Part shown: piece after piece, positions 24,273-37,876 of the stretch
Numbering within the stretch: the stretch's first letter is position 1
Layout: each line of letters opens with the position of its first letter
NCBI GenBank assembly: GCA_029532415.1
Contig: JAQOTA010000054.1
Coordinates: 248,001-312,000, forward strand
Direction of reading: 5' to 3'
DNA length: 64,000 bases
Source: Marasmius tenuissimus
Lineage: Eukaryota; Basidiomycota; Agaricomycetes; Agaricales; Marasmiaceae
Notes under the pieces: model-generated
The model's input: only the letters and a program-made list of their open reading frames with translations
Database searches by the model: none
What the model was told of the DNA's origin: nothing
Program-made: the position numbers and the translations under genes

Positions 24273-26448
24273 TCAACAGGGCTCACTGTCCGACTGATTC
24301 TCTCCGAATAGCTCTGCCAGAGAAAAAGACTCGGCTTGGAACCAAATGTCGTGAGGATCATCTTGTAAGGTGGGTGAGTAGGTGTCAAGAAATATTTCGA
24401 CAATGCTACTCACCTCGAACCAGTTCGGGGTAATCGTGATCTCGAGCGTATTGTTTCCCATCTAGGCTGTAGCCCTTGGTGAGGAGGTGATCATGAATAC
24501 AATTATACATAGGGTCAAGCCAGCGCGAGCTAATCCCCAGTGTTGCATCGAGCTCAGGAACGCCCAACTCCTCATAATCTTCAATGAGAACCACATCTTG
24601 TCCGTCTGGATCAAACGACCAATAGAATAGCCTGTTGGGGAGAGGATACCGTATGCAATGCATACCGTTGATATGTTCGACCGGAATAGGTGGAACAAAG
24701 AGGTATAACGGAGTGGGTTGTGCTGCTGGGTCATGGCAAAGAGTGCCCGTGACCATGAAGTGTATGCTGTTGAGGAACACTAAGGGGAGGAGTTGTATTT
24801 CAGTTTGTGTGGGGATAAAGGTGGGAGAAATCCTTGCCTAAATCATTGTCTGGAGTGGTAGTACTGTGAACAAAGCTCGACGACTGGCTGAGGTAGGCGG
24901 TAGAAAACTTGGCTGGAAGCCGCAACGAGAACTGTATCACAATATCGCCCGGACTGCAGAACTTGAGATCAACACGAGACGGCACTAGTAAGGTCAGAGT
25001 CGCATCTGTGGGTTGTTGTATGCACAGACCTTGCTTGGAGTAACTTGCTTGATTCTTAACAGTGTGACTGTGGCAGAACCATTCAGGAGAAGGAAGCGAA
25101 GGGAAATGTGCCATGATTCCTTTGCGACAGTGGATGACGGCCCCGAACGTCAGAAATCCATATCGGACGAAAGTTGAGGGGTCTCTGAACCATCCAACGA
25201 TGAATGTAAACAGGTACAAAAAGTCGCCAAACTTTTGCTCCAACCAGATGGTAACCTCATCTTCGTCGAGTTGTGGAGAGGACTTATGGTGGAGGGATGG
25301 TGGTTGCGCGGTATTCAAAAAGTATAGATCCATCGGTGGTGAAACAGAGGCCGATATGAGGTTGTACTGCCAAGAACGAGTTCCAAGATTGAATGCCCAG
25401 TGGCTATGCTCAACCAAAACCCCCTTTTGTATCCCTTCAACATCGGTTGAGAAAGTGAGAGTCTGGAGATTCAAGCCGAGGTTGTTGGACGTCTTTGAGA
25501 CCTGTTATACCACCGTTATCAGCTGGCAACAAAAGAAACTGTTGTACTGACAGGCAATTCCATCTTCAAGGTTTTGTACGAGCACAACTAATGTCACTCT
25601 CAGCCAAACCATGAGCCAGAAGGCTAAAGCATTGAGCGGACGTACCCAGTGGTATGCAAAATAGTAGGACACCACAGAGTTTGCATGGTATTGAGTGAAT
25701 AATCCAATTGCGTGGGCTAGCTCTGTAATTTGGTCAGTTCGCAGTGCTCGTTCCGTTACTGCGATATGTTCGTACTGTCGTGTGATATAAAGGCCGGCAT
25801 ATCACAAAGACACAGCCCAAACACCTGGGCGAGTAAGGGCGACCTATGCTGACGCTTGAGTGCCCGTACATTCGAACTTGCAGTTGTATGACCTACGTGT
25901 GTGAAGGCAACGCATCATGTATCCGTTGCCACATCTAGAAACGAGTTCTGTTACTGCGTGGTCATTAAAACGTTAGACATATCTCACTACTGCGACCGCT
26001 TCTTTGTCTCCCTTGTTTTCTGGCTCAAAGGTGAACAACGTAAACTTGCATGTGTTATAGCCGACTAATTCTGTATGGAACACCTTTGTGCGAATCTTCA
26101 CCGTCTTCACCTCTATACGTGGTCGAAATGGATTCGTTGACTTGAGCTTTTGCTCGATCTCCATTTCGATGCTGCCCGAGTAGGCCTGGCTGCGTAGGAT
26201 GATATCTCCCTGCAGAATTTCCCTGAACCGACGTTGTATTGGCTGTTTTGGGTTTGGACGAGGATCATTCACCTGTAAACGGCGGGAGGATACGTAGAAC
26301 GCACTGTCAACCTTTCGTATACTTGCCTTTGAACACCCAATGGCCCTTCATCGCTAAGGTAGTAATTATAGATATTTCCGTTGGCCTGTTGGAACTGTTG
26401 CTTTCCCCTGATGACTATTTCCCCGGAGGATCCAAAGGCAGGAGACAT
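24273..26448 (-). CDS. Family A protein, intact copy A2 (551 aa)
   Basis: Nine exons keep phase: 26448-26305, 26242-25988, 25934-25897, 25843-25776, 25722-25646, 25501-25030, 24984-24838, 24779-24414 and 24361-24273 (1656 nt). Exon 1 carries GEIVIRGKQQFQQANGNIY. Exon 2 carries a kinase-N-lobe-like strand set (GDIIL, TVKIRTKVFHTELVGY, FTLFTFEPENK). Exons 4-5 hold the LFG/PALI-HDE-like stretch. Exon 6 holds WAFN, SWQYNL, FGDFLYL and FLTFGAV. Exon 8 holds the signature CIRYPLP-RLFYWSFDP. No kinase catalytic loop is present, so a pseudokinase-derived role is only a guess. Exon 6 is 84 nt longer than in A3 and A5. The intron after exon 7 starts with GC. An alternative splice could extend the C-terminus. 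The cellular role is unknown. Confidence 0.75.
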
Positions 26449-28268
26449 TGGTGTTGTAGTGCCACTGGCGAAGGCGGAAGCGGAGAGGTGGTGAGAATAA
26501 CGACGGAGAGAAGGGAAAATGTGAGCCTTTTGACATAATTAGCGCGACTGATGTTGAGCGAACGGCCGGCCGAAGTACCGTGAATATGATTGCTGTATGC
26601 AATTAAGCTGTGCAAGTACCGTAGGGGCGTCTAAAAAAAGGAAGGGTAGTCGTCGTGAGAAGTTGGAATAAAGTCTAAATCCCTCAATCCGTCGTCCCTT
26701 GATGTATACTCACAGCAACGGCAAGAGATCTCACCGATCCGATCGGTGTTTCATTCACACAATTACATGTGCATGATACTCTCGAATACGCACAAAGGCA
26801 ACAAGAGAGTGGAGATTCGAAGGGAATGTATATCTTACTAAGGGAGACATGGCTTGAAATTCGAGGACTCGTTTTACCCTTATACGCAATCTAGACAAGA
26901 GTACGTACAGTGATAGGCCCAGAACCCAGTACATGCGGTGCGCGAAACCTATGTCTTCTTCTTCCGACACATCTCAACCGTCTGATTGATTTTCCATCTA
27001 TGCTTCATCAAAATTCTCAACCCGAGACGACACGTGATCCTGACGTTTGTCCACAGTCTCTATCATATTCGAAGCTTGAAGGGCCTGTATGCCTGCGTCG
27101 AGACCATCAGCCCCGAGTGCCGATTCGGGGATCAAGCTGTGGTTGATCTTATGTCTAACTAAAGTCTGGTTACACACTACACAAGTCCGAAACCGAGAGA
27201 CCAGTCGAATGGAGGGATAAGCAAAATCTGCGCTGCCACTTGACCTAATCCCGACGATGCCGCCACACAAGTCTCGAAGATTTCAACTTCGGGACGTTTG
27301 TATGAAAGAATGTTTACGGCCCTTTGCGAAAAGGCTGGCACACATTTTGCAGGCTGTAGATATAGGAAAATAAAATGGATGAACATAGACGGTGGTTCTG
27401 CCCATTCGCTCGATGTTTCGGACAATTTACGGGAGGGGCTGAGGCACTTTTTGAGGAGCGGTCGTAGGTAACTGTAGCTTCGGAGATGTTTGATGTGGAT
27501 TCGGAGGTGTTTGGAGTGGATTTGGAGATGTTTGGGGTGAACTCGGAGGTGCTTGAAGCGGGTTTACTGCCGCTCGTATCTGTTCCCCTCGCTCAACCCT
27601 TTTTGATTCAATTTTCCATATATCACATCTTCCCAGCCTGTGCCATCATTTTTGCGAAGGGCTGTAATTTGCCGCAAACCGAGATAAATGATAAATGGAT
27701 GAAACTGAAAGGACATTTGAAAAATAAGGTTGTCCAGCTTGTGCCACAATATAAAACATTCTTGTTTCCTCTCACTCAGTGTAGATACCATGTACACACA
27801 AACAGACTACTATTGTGGCCCAACATGCATAATGATCATGATGTATAACTCAAACCTCAAATCCCCATAAGTCCTTATACAGCATTTGTCCATTATCGCT
27901 GGATCACTGGTTTCCCCACTTCAAGCTTGAGCGGAGGTACCAATACACACAAAACTTGGTGCGTCAGGCTATGATTGCCACGATCAGCGTTCTGATCTTG
28001 CTTAGCTGGACGAGGGCGTCAGAGGGTTTAACAACTTGAATGCGGTATCCTTACGCTGTGAGCATGGTTGAATCGTGGGGTCGTATGCTGGGTCGAATTG
28101 GTGTCAGCATGAAACTCGGTGTTTATGCGATCCAACGAGCTCACCTGTCGCACGGAGGTTTTATACTTAGGTCAGCGGTTTTGTCTCTCTTTGAAGGAGG
28201 AGTCGTTTCTAGAGAGTGTGCCCGATAATTGAGAAAAGAAAGGCGATGCGAATGGTAATCGGTAGGTA
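26449..28268. other. Intergenic between A2 and A3
   Basis: Apart from the minisatellite at 27479-27562, I see only short frames (26755-26970 minus, 27177-27425 minus, 27486-27848 plus) without recognisable domains. The sequence immediately upstream of A2 should hold its promoter, but no clear TATA box was identified. Confidence 0.35.
27479..27562. repeat. 21-bp minisatellite, four units
   Basis: Four tandem 21-bp units follow the pattern TTCGGAGGTGTTTGGAGTGGA with a few changes. The length is a multiple of three, so open frames cross it on both strands: SEVFGVD-like repeats on plus, Ser/Thr/Pro-rich on minus. No gene model is certain. Confidence 0.8.
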
Positions 28269-30530
28269 CTACCTCTGGTTGGTTTTCCCCCATGGTGCCA
28301 CGCCCGGCTGGGCTGTCACAAGTTGCTGTTCATTGACCGTCAGAATTGGACCTCCGCTCTCTATAAATTCCAGGCTTACGTTCAAGGGTTGAGAAAAACG
28401 CTGCGGCGAAGGATGAGGTCTAACTTCCCACTTTTGAAAGTAAAACTTGTACTCACTCTCAGGCTGTGTCTCCTCACGCAACTCGGCTATCTGGTAGTTA
28501 TGTGGATCTCCTGAGTATAATAGTAGGAGATATCCATGATTTAGAAGGCCGAAGGATAGTACTCACCGATGATCAGTTCGGGATAGCCGTAGTCGCAAAC
28601 ATACTGTTTTCCATCGAGATCATACCCCTTTGCGCACAGATGTTCCCGAATGGTCTGATACTGATATTCACGCCAGTAAGAGCTGATCCACGTCGTTATT
28701 CCGAGCTTGGGAACACCATATTTTTTCCAATCCCTCTTTGGAATTCTATTCTTTCCTGCGGGATCGAGGGACCAGTAGAAGAGTGTATCAGGGAGGGGAT
28801 AACGAACACAATACATGCCGTTGATATACTCGACAGGAATGGGCGGCACAAAGAGATAAACTGAAGGGTGTTGTGTTGTAGGGTTATGGAAGAATGTGCC
28901 CCACAGAGTGAAGCTTAATCCATTCAGAAACACTGAGAAGAAGAAAGGTACGCATTAGTTAGGGTGATTTTGAATGGACAAATAGCGGATAGACTTGCAG
29001 AGGTTGCTAGGGGGGTCATTATCATCAAGCAGAAAGTTGAGGGACTGGGCGAGGTAAGCAGCAGAAAGTCGGGGAGGAGCGCGTAATGAGAGTTGTATGC
29101 CACCTCGGATTCTGCCCGGGGTGTGGAACACGAGATCGATACGATCGGGAACTGGACATTGCATAAATTAATACAGGTGATGTGTAGGTGGGGACGCGTA
29201 CAGACCTTCTTTGGAGTAACGCGCTTGGATACCAATGGTGGAACTGTGGCAGGACCACTCGGGCGGGGAAAGCGAAGAAAAATGAGCAAGGGTACCTTTT
29301 TTGGGGTGAGCGATGGTCCCGAAAGTCAAAAGACCATGTCGGGCAAAATCTGAGAGCTGCTTGGTCCACCAAGTGGGCGATGCAATCATGCACAAAAAGT
29401 CACCGAAGTTATGCTCCGACCAGCCGATGATCTCGTTGATGTCGAGTCTCGGATGACTTCCCTTATTGAGTGGAAGAAGCAGGGGGTCGTAGAAGATGGG
29501 GCTCCGCGGTAGTGAAACGGAGGCGGAGGTCATGTCATATTGCCATTGTAGGCTTCTGAGATTGAATGCCCAGTCCTTCAATTCGCCCGAAATCTTTTAC
29601 GCTACATATCAGTATTCCCCGGCCAGTTGAAAATAGGTAACTGACCGGAATCGAAAGTGTCTTATCGGCACGCGACACTTCAATTGAGCACATCTAGTGA
29701 TAATCTCAGGTCAGTCATGATCTCAAAAAGCGGAACGTACCCGTGCATAAGTGAGGTAGCACAGCACAACCGGATCTGAAAGATACCGACTTCTGAACTC
29801 TTGTCCGTTGGCTAGCTCTGTCGAAATATCATTTTATTCAAAACCATCTAGAATCCCCGTACCATCGTGCATTATGCATGCTGGCATGTCAAGCCGAGCC
29901 AATCCAAAAAGCTGAGTGAGAAACGGCGACCTATAATTGAGTATTATTTGTCTGTTCATTCCAACTCAGAAATATGACCGACCGGTTAGTCGCACTCTGG
30001 TAGATTTGTCTCCATATCTCAGATATCGCGTCAATCGAAGAAAAATTGCGGGGGGCTGCGAGTTAGGACTCACCAATCTGATGATTTCCCTACCATCTTT
30101 GTGCTCCGGCAGAAACATGATCACAGTGAACTTCCTTCCAATGTACTGCACAAGTTCTGCGGTGTAGACCTTCTTTTGAATCTTTACAATTCTTGCAAGC
30201 AGGCGGTTTCGGAAGGGATTCGTCATCTTTGTGAAATGCCCGATAGACAATCTTAGATCTTCCGACCAGACCTCCTTCATGAGAATGATTTGCCCGGGCT
30301 GGATTTCCTCGTAACGGCCTTGCATCGGCTAGAAGAGACACGTTCGACTCAATAATTGCGAATAAATCACAGACACGCACCAGAGGACTGATTTTATGCT
30401 TGCTCCAACAATTCGAAGAGCATGCACCGTGACCACAGCAGTGGTAAACATTGCCGTTGACCTGGTAGAATTGCTGTTTTCCTTGGATGACTATGTCTCC
30501 CGACGACTGAAACATGAGGGGCGTAGACAT
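28269..30530 (-). CDS. Family A protein, intact copy A3 (577 aa)
   Basis: Nine exons join in phase: 30530-30381, 30328-30074, 30017-29983, 29930-29863, 29817-29741, 29593-29206, 29151-28999, 28932-28567 and 28510-28269 (1734 nt). Exon 1 carries GDIVIQGKQQFYQVNGNVY followed by a Cys/His-rich tail (CCGHGACSSNC) not seen in the others. Exon 2 carries GQIIL, IVKIQKKVYTAELVQY and FTVIMFLPE. The middle domain has WAFNL, QWQYD, FGDFLCM and GLLTFG. The C-terminal domain has YCVRYPLP and LFYWSLDPAG. The start at 30530 gives MSTPL, like MSTTF in A5. The last exon reads about 50 codons beyond the other copies, or may splice again at an internal GTGAGT. The intron after exon 7 has a GC donor. Function is unknown. 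Confidence 0.75.
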
Positions 30531-31866
30531 CGGGGCTGTGGACGGTCGTGGTATAGAAAGAAGGGGTACAGGACCAGAGCTCATAGGACCTCATGACCCA
30601 GAATCTGGGTAGGGCATAATTTCCATTCTCGTCCCTCATAAGCTCGCTATCACCGATTTATGACAGGAGCTGCCCAGCTGGCTGGCCAGCATCCGAGTGA
30701 GAATACGGTCGCAAATACATTTCCCGTGACCCGTGGTACCGACGCCTGACGGACTGTGTGAACGGCTTTTTGTGTACGAGAATATGACATTGACGCTTGA
30801 GGTTCTCGCAAAGTAAACGAGGAAGGGTGTAGAGGAGATTTGTGCCTTGTGTCAATCCCATGACTCGTCGGCCTTCAATGCACGACTCCGAGGTCGTACT
30901 GAACGGTAAGCCAAATTCTTATGCAAGGAGCTCGCTGCTGATCGAGGCACCCTTCTAGAATTCGAGCCCAGCATTCATTTCCAGGTATATTCTCTGTCTA
31001 CAAAAATAATGCAAGATGATGACCAATTGTCATACTTGTTGAAAGTCTTCGACATAATCCAGAAAAGCGAGTTCGAGATGAGAAAAAACCTATCGGATCT
31101 ACGTATCTATGAACTAATCAAACTCTTTACTCATGGGATAAAACTCCTCCGTTCAGGCTCTGCTCGAAGTCGATGACCGCTGCAAACCTTTAGAGTTAGT
31201 TTATAGGGTATAAAGGAGAATTTGGACTCACCAAAACGTACTTCGCTGTCTTCTTCATGGCACCGCTGTGATCAAGACGGAGACGCGAGCATTGTAATCA
31301 CGACCCTGAGTCCCCGCTGGTAGCGCGTCCTCATAGGCGCTCATGCAACCAACAAACACTCCTTTCTTCCGGCCACCACGGCCTGATTCTGATACTTCTT
31401 TTCTTTAAGTTTACTCTGAAGCTGACGCCCACCAGTAACATAATGCGTTTTCCATCGAAAAATGGAGCTTAATGCGGTCATAGCCTTCCTTCTCAAAGCC
31501 GGTGCCCGAGTCAATGAAGCAATGGTAGCCGAAAGGTTACTGACAATGAACGATGGTCGTGGCCACTATATCATTGTTCCCCGAGATTGGACGAGGCCAT
31601 TCACATTGATATCTCCGTCGCAACAATACGACCTAGAAATACTACAAGCCTCTTTAGTAATTTGATTGTGAACATTAGGGGTTGCCGGTGTGAGTGAGTG
31701 CATAAATTGACCGCGGGTCAAATCCATCCCCTCTACTGTCCTTTCAACAAACCCATCTACAAGCTTGGACAACCACGGTCAGTACTCTTTCCGCTAGCCT
31801 TCCGGAAGTGATAGCCTAACTACTCACCAGCCGGCCGACTCAGCTTGCCAATATCATACCCTAGCC
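30531..31866. other. Upstream region of A3, no gene assigned
   Basis: The A3 promoter must lie here, but no diagnostic element was seen. A 67-codon frame from an ATG at 31462 (MELNAVIAFLLKAG) could be a small exon. Nothing else is supportable. Confidence 0.3.
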
Positions 31867-32337
31867 ATGAACACCTCGTCTAGCTTACTCTCGAGTACCA
31901 TAACCTCATCTCCGAGGCTGCCCGTGAACACCGATCCCGTAGAGTTGGACGACCTCCACTTGACCCTGACCTCCTTCGTCGACATCGACGATTTTCCAAC
32001 AACAGAGACTCTGTCTCTCTTCCTCGAGATACCATCTCCACGAATCGCTTTCCTCCAAGTTACTGATCACGGGGTTCGCGAGCCATTGATATCATCACAC
32101 TCGACGAAGACAAAAGCCAGGCGTCTTCAATCCCCACCGCCACCACCATTCCAAAGCTTGTACGCCATTCAGAGGATTGTTCGAGAGAAATCAATGAAAT
32201 TAGAGTTGACGAGACGGGTGAAGAGGTTCATTTACGCACGTCGGATTCGAAGTATGGTCAAGAAGGGAGGGGGACGAATGAAAAGCGTACATAGACGAGT
32301 TGGAACGCCGTATCAAACGACGGGATATGGGCTTTAG
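31867..32337 (+). CDS. Hypothetical small basic protein, 156 aa
   Basis: A single open frame from ATG 31867 uses many C- or G-ending codons, unlike the surrounding AT-rich sequence, which suggests real coding. The N-terminal half is Ser/Thr/Asp-rich (SSSLLSSTITSSPRLP, VDIDDFPTTETLSLFLEI). The C-terminal half is strongly basic (KLELTRRVKRFIYARRIR, KKGGGRMKSVHRR), with a short proline run (PPPPPF) between them. No domain is recognised. It could be one exon of a longer gene. Confidence 0.4.
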   Translation: MNTSSSLLSSTITSSPRLPVNTDPVELDDLHLTLTSFVDIDDFPTTETLSLFLEIPSPRIAFLQVTDHGVREPLISSHSTKTKARRLQSPPPPPFQSLYAIQRIVREKSMKLELTRRVKRFIYARRIRSMVKKGGGRMKSVHRRVGTPYQTTGYGL

Positions 32338-35300
32338 AAGGGCTGACATCAGTATATGTCCGCCAGCTGATCGTACTTGGGCGCCGTAGTGTTCAGATTG
32401 TCAGCGTCGGACTGGAACACGGTAATTCTTACTCATCGGATAGGTATTAAGCTCATTAAGCTCGCACTCACGATTCGTGATTGCTTATGACAACTGATGT
32501 AGGTAAGTATATGGTTGATGCCGGACTGATCATTCCTACTGACGCGCCATCGCTATGTCCGTAAGATTGGTAAAATCAAGAGTAATGTGATTTACTGGCT
32601 GATTGTATCGTGTACTAGACGAACAAAAGGGAAGCATAACCATACAGATGGTAAAGGTGTATATATGCACGAGCCTCTTACAGAGAAGTGACTCACGGGA
32701 AGGAAATAGGTAAACAAGCAACAGGAACTAGGATTGAGAACGACGAGTCGGTGATAAAGAATACAGGCAAACAATAATCACAACCGACCGAGCAAACAAA
32801 CAAGGAAACGAAAAACATTCGAATAAGGACAAACCGAATCAAATGAGCAGGTGAGATCACGGATGAGAAGGCAATCGAGCGTCTGTACCGGGTCGACGAC
32901 AAGAACCAGCAAAGGCCCCTCACGCCCTCTTGCCCGCCTCTCTGAAGCTTTCGTAACAACGAATTTGATTCAGAATAACAAAGTCTCTCGCACTTGTAAG
33001 CTTTCATAATACACCAGCGGTATATCGAGTGATTTTCCGAAGAGACACGCGAGGTGTTTGAGGGAAATGAGGTACGAGCTGAGCCAAGGGAGCACCTTGT
33101 GGATCTCTCGAAATGCTGATGGCACGATAATGGTCATAGCTACACAGGAGGAGGGGGAAAAGCTAGTTGGTACGCTATTTCAAAGAACAAAAATGGGAGA
33201 AGAGAGGGCATCGGGAAAGACGGTGAGCTAAGGTAGTGAAGGGCAACTCAGATCTTGGTCGCGACAATATTCGGAACCACGGCCAACGGGGAAATAATAA
33301 ACTAAGCGAAATGTCATGTTGAGCGAAGCGAAGGATGGCAGCGATGCGAAATGAAAACGGAAAGAGGGTAGGGAATGAGCGAGAACCGAGGCAGAGGGAG
33401 TAGAAAGGAAAATCGTATGCGGTTCTCAACATTCAATGAGAAAGGGGATAATGGAACGAACGCCTCTGGCATCGAGGCCAGCCAAGGTTCCACCATCATA
33501 TCCACAACTTCGACCAATGCAAAAGCTAACAGTACTGACACCCGTCGTCCAAGAGGGGAAGAAATATAGTCAGCCTCTGTGGCGATGGCACACTCGTAAA
33601 GGGGAAAAAGAAAGAAGAAAAACCGGAGGTGTGGAGATGTTTGTCATCCAATTCTCCAGCGTTCTGAGCTCCAGACGATTACCCAACGCGACGACGGTGA
33701 ATGACACAGATGAAACCATAGGGTATGAACATGGCCGGATCGAGAGGGAGAGATGTCCAGAAAAACAACGAGGGAGAGCCGCTCCTCGATGGACACGGGA
33801 GGACACGAGGCATGTTGCATGATAAGCCAGAATGAACAAAAATGGTCACGGTGAAGAGAGGAAAAGGCCAGAAAAAAAGAAGTTCAAATCCAAATGAGAA
33901 CACTCAATCGAAGGAGGGGAAAAGATGATATTTCAATAGGGGAATAACACCCACGTCTACCAATCTCTCCCTACTTCAGAGGCCAATAAAACTCCGGATT
34001 TAGTTGAATTACACGCTATATACACGCCTTATGACCTCACTAACCCTAGGACCTATTGTACTATACAACCCTTGACCTCCGATCTATACTATGTCATGCA
34101 CAGTAGTTAATCTCCACTTTTACGATCTTACTTACTCATTTCTCATGCCCTATGCCTCTATCTCCATTTCGTCATATGTACTTACAGATTAGATATCTGG
34201 ACTCCGTAGTTCATTCTACAGTATATAAGTTCTCTCTCTCGTCCTGTATAATCATCATTCTACTATCCTCTTTTCTATGTTGAGCCCTAGCTCCGACTTA
34301 CTCTTCACTACTCGTCAACTCCGCTCTTCCGGTAAACTCGATACTCTTCACTGTTACTCGCGACTGATTTTCATGACGAGTGATGAGAGGATAGGGTGGA
34401 ACCTGACGAGCATCAGCACTGGTAACCCTACCAAGCAAAAACGAAGATTTACCGGCCAGGAAACCTGATTTCCTTAATCCACTCCTTCCCACCGTCGGCC
34501 CTCCACAGCTACATAGGGAAAGTTCTAGAAGTTGAGATTGGGAAACTAAAGGCTGCTTGACGAATGCTCTTCTTGTACATTGTCGTCGTCTCGTAGATCG
34601 CCGATAGAGAGGAAGATATGCTATCAATATCTCTCGATGTGCGGCTGAAGGAACCAGTGGGAGAGAAAATTCCAGGCCATCTCGGAGGAAAGGGAAAAAG
34701 AACACGACAGTTATGTAAGCATTATAGCTTTTCCCCCGTCCGTGTTTTGATCGAATACTCGGACTTTTCCGGCACCCTGAAGTCGATACCTCTGTTCATT
34801 CCTTTGGGTTAACCACCATCGCGCTTTACTGACTGCTGAGGTCCAAAATTAAACTGCTCCACACAGAAGCAGATTTTGCAGAACTGAGAACTTCCAGCTT
34901 TCTATAATTGGGCGAATATCTCACCTCTACTGCATTGTGTTTAGTCTCGGAGTTCAAACAACGGAGCATTGAGTATCTGGGTCTGAATCGTCAGACATCA
35001 TCGATCGTCAGCCATATGGAGTGACAGTCGTGTGGCAATCTCTGCCCGACGGTGACTATACGTGCGTCGTGAGTCATTGCTATCCGAAAATTCGAGAAGA
35101 GGTCGGACCGTGAAAGGCACACCAACGCTAAAGGAAGTTTACCCGTCTCGCCGACTCGAGGGGTGTGTGTAATTGAAACAGGCTACTGTCATTATATACC
35201 CTCGAACATGTGCCAAGGTATCTATTGACTCCAACTCATGAACAGCTCAAGGAAGGTTTCGCCTGAAGGCTGAGATTTAGAGTAGATACGAGTCTAGTGA

Positions 35301-35665
35301 TAGTCCGCATGCGGGGGCAATCTCAGCCCCGAACAGATCGCCCTTTGAAATATCCTGCCGGCTTGAAGTCAGATGGCATGAGCCCGCGTGGGGTTGATGA
35401 GGAAGACCCTCTGGTGTCCTCATGGGAAGTTGCCTGACTTGTGCTCACGGTAGATCCTAAACATAGTAGGGATCGTACATCCGCCTTTGTTCTCACCAAC
35501 CCCTCAACAGATATCATATAAAGCGGTTGTCGCACACCGGTGTGCACCAGTGAGAAATTTGGCAATCCAGCGATTTTTCCTTGACAAGACGCGCCTCATA
35601 AATAACCCCTGGAGCCAACACCATCATAACCTCCACTCCCTACCTCCGCCAGTACATCAATTACA
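32338..35665. other. Gene-poor region with strong strand skew
   Basis: About 32600-33930 is purine-rich on the plus strand and about 33960-34360 is pyrimidine-rich, with a TATA-like GTATATAAG at about 34223. Short frames here are by-products of the skewed composition. The skew could mark a promoter/leader region or an unrecognised LTR, but nothing confirms either. The palindrome GCACACCGGTGTGC lies at about 35530. Confidence 0.35.
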
Positions 35666-35696
35666 ATGACCACACATTTCAAATGCTACAGAGACA

Positions 35697-36018
35697 TGAT
35701 GAGCCGGCATGACGCCTAGCGCAGAGGACTACAACATGGCTACACTACTACTTACCAGAGAGGAGTTTAGAGAGGTAGAGGCGAGACGTAGAAGCTCAAG
35801 CACACTGTAGATTCATGTAGAGAACTACGAGCTTATATACATGTAGAGACTATAGTGAATACCATATAAGGACGATAATAGAGATTGTACATATGTTCAT
35901 AAGTAGAAATGATAAATGGAACAATAGTGAATGCATTTTCCCGCATAATACAATGGCGGGAAGTATGAACCGGGACTTCGGATATACCGGGATCTAATTA
36001 TAGTCCACAGATTCAACA
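35697..36018 (-). mobile_element. Solo copia LTR in exon 1 of A4
   Basis: A 322-bp LTR in minus orientation has perfect 5-bp target duplications AGACA (35692-35696 and 36019-36023). No internal sequence remains, so it arose by recombination between the two LTRs of a full insertion. It introduces a TAG shortly after its left edge in the reading frame of A4. Confidence 0.95.
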
Positions 36019-37555
36019 AGACATAGTTATCAGCGGAAATCAGCACTTCCACCAAGCGAATGGCAATATATACAACTACTATGTCCCGAATAGCAACACT
36101 ATCGTCTATGGAAAGCAGACCGGCGAGACATTGATGGTATGTTTATACCTTGTTCAGGATTTGTCCCGCGTTGAGTATAGCTCGCTCAGCCGCATCAAGA
36201 CCAATTCGACGAAGTCCGACGAGGCCACATCATACAGCGAGGACAGGTCTCATCGGAAGACATTGAGATGGTTATTCAGCGACCCCTCAAACAAACAAAT
36301 CCATTCCGAAATCGTGTAGTCGCAAGGACCATCAATATCAAGAAAAAGCAGTATACCGCCGAACTCGTTCAATACAATGGACGAATGTTTACTGTTATTG
36401 TATTTGAGCCCGAAAACAAGGAGGACAAAAATACAGTCAAGATGGTGAGCCACACGAAAAGTGAACTGAAAGCGTAACTCATTGGATTGTTTAGATATGG
36501 AAGAAGGCCTACGAAGCGGCGTCTACGTATATGTATGTTAGATCTTTGCCCGTGGCGACAGCCTCTGCATCGATAATCAAAGTCTTGGTGGACAGGTCGC
36601 CGCTGCTCACTCACCTTTATGGACTGGGCAGACTCGATGCACCAGCATTGATCATGCACGATGGTACGAGATTTCTCGTGCTCAAAATGGAATACAGACT
36701 AAACAGATTACAGAGCTGGCTAGTGGGCTGCGGATCAGTAATCAATATTCCGATGACCAAACAGTGAAGTACTACCTCATGTACACACACGTATGTTCGG
36801 CTTTGAGTCTCCCGGCATCGCTGATGTCGCTCTTAGCTTGCCTCCTTTGTCGCCTTGCGTGATGACAGGACTCTTTCGAATCTAGTGTGTCTCGAGTCGG
36901 GCAACCTTATTGCTCACTAAATATTTCCAGGTCTCACCCAGGTGGGAGAATTGGGCCTACAATTTAACTACCCGTTCTTGGCAATATGATCTTGCCTCTG
37001 CGTCTCTCTCATCTTCCAGTCCAAAAATTAATTACAATCCTGGTACACAACCCCCGCTTCGCCAAAACACACTTCCTCAACTTGACTTCAACGACATCGC
37101 CACCTGCTTTGAAGTTAACTTCGGCGATTTCTTATATCCGCATACCACATTCTTCTGGGCCACTGCTGTCGAACCAGGACTGGAGTCGGAGGCCTTTGTT
37201 GTGCATGGAATTTTGACTTTCGTACCGTCGTTCATAGCCAACAGGGGGTTCTTGCCCATTTTCCGTTTGTTCCCGCTCCCAGATGGTACTGTCAGAGCGA
37301 AACCGATGACATCAAAGCGAAATATTCCAGATCTGGTACGTCTGTTCATCCACTCGATCTTTCTTGTACTCAATGGGTGGTATAGTCACGTCTCGCGTCG
37401 ACCTATCATTTCACCGGTTCGGCAAAACTCAAGTAAAGCTCGACTTCTCATTGGGTCTTTCGGAAAAGGATCGAACGCGTTTTTGTGCTCCCTACCTTAG
37501 CCAGTCACTTGATCTACCCGTTTATGATGACCAAGACATCGGTGAGTGAACAGCC

Positions 37556-37876
37556 TGTTGAATCCGTGGACTATAATTAGATCCCGGTATATCCGAAGTC
37601 CCGGTTCATACTTCCCGCCATTGTATTATGCGGGACAATGCATTCGCTATTGTTCTATTCTTCATTGTTCTATATGCTCATATGTACAATTCCTATTGTC
37701 GTCCTTATATGGTAACTCTATTGTATTTACATGTATATAAGCTCGTAGTTCTCTACCTGAATCTACAGTGTGCTTGAGCTTCTACGTCTCGCCTCTAACT
37801 CTCTAAACTCCTCTCTGGTAAGTAGTAGTATAGCCATGTTGTAGTCCTCTGCGCTAGGCGTCATGCCGGCTCATCA
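37556..37876 (+). repeat. 5' LTR of C2
   Basis: 321 bp from TGTTGAATCC to TCATCA, with a TATA-type block (ATGTATATAAG, near 37732-37742) that probably starts the element transcript. It differs from the 3' LTR at five positions. Confidence 0.95.
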
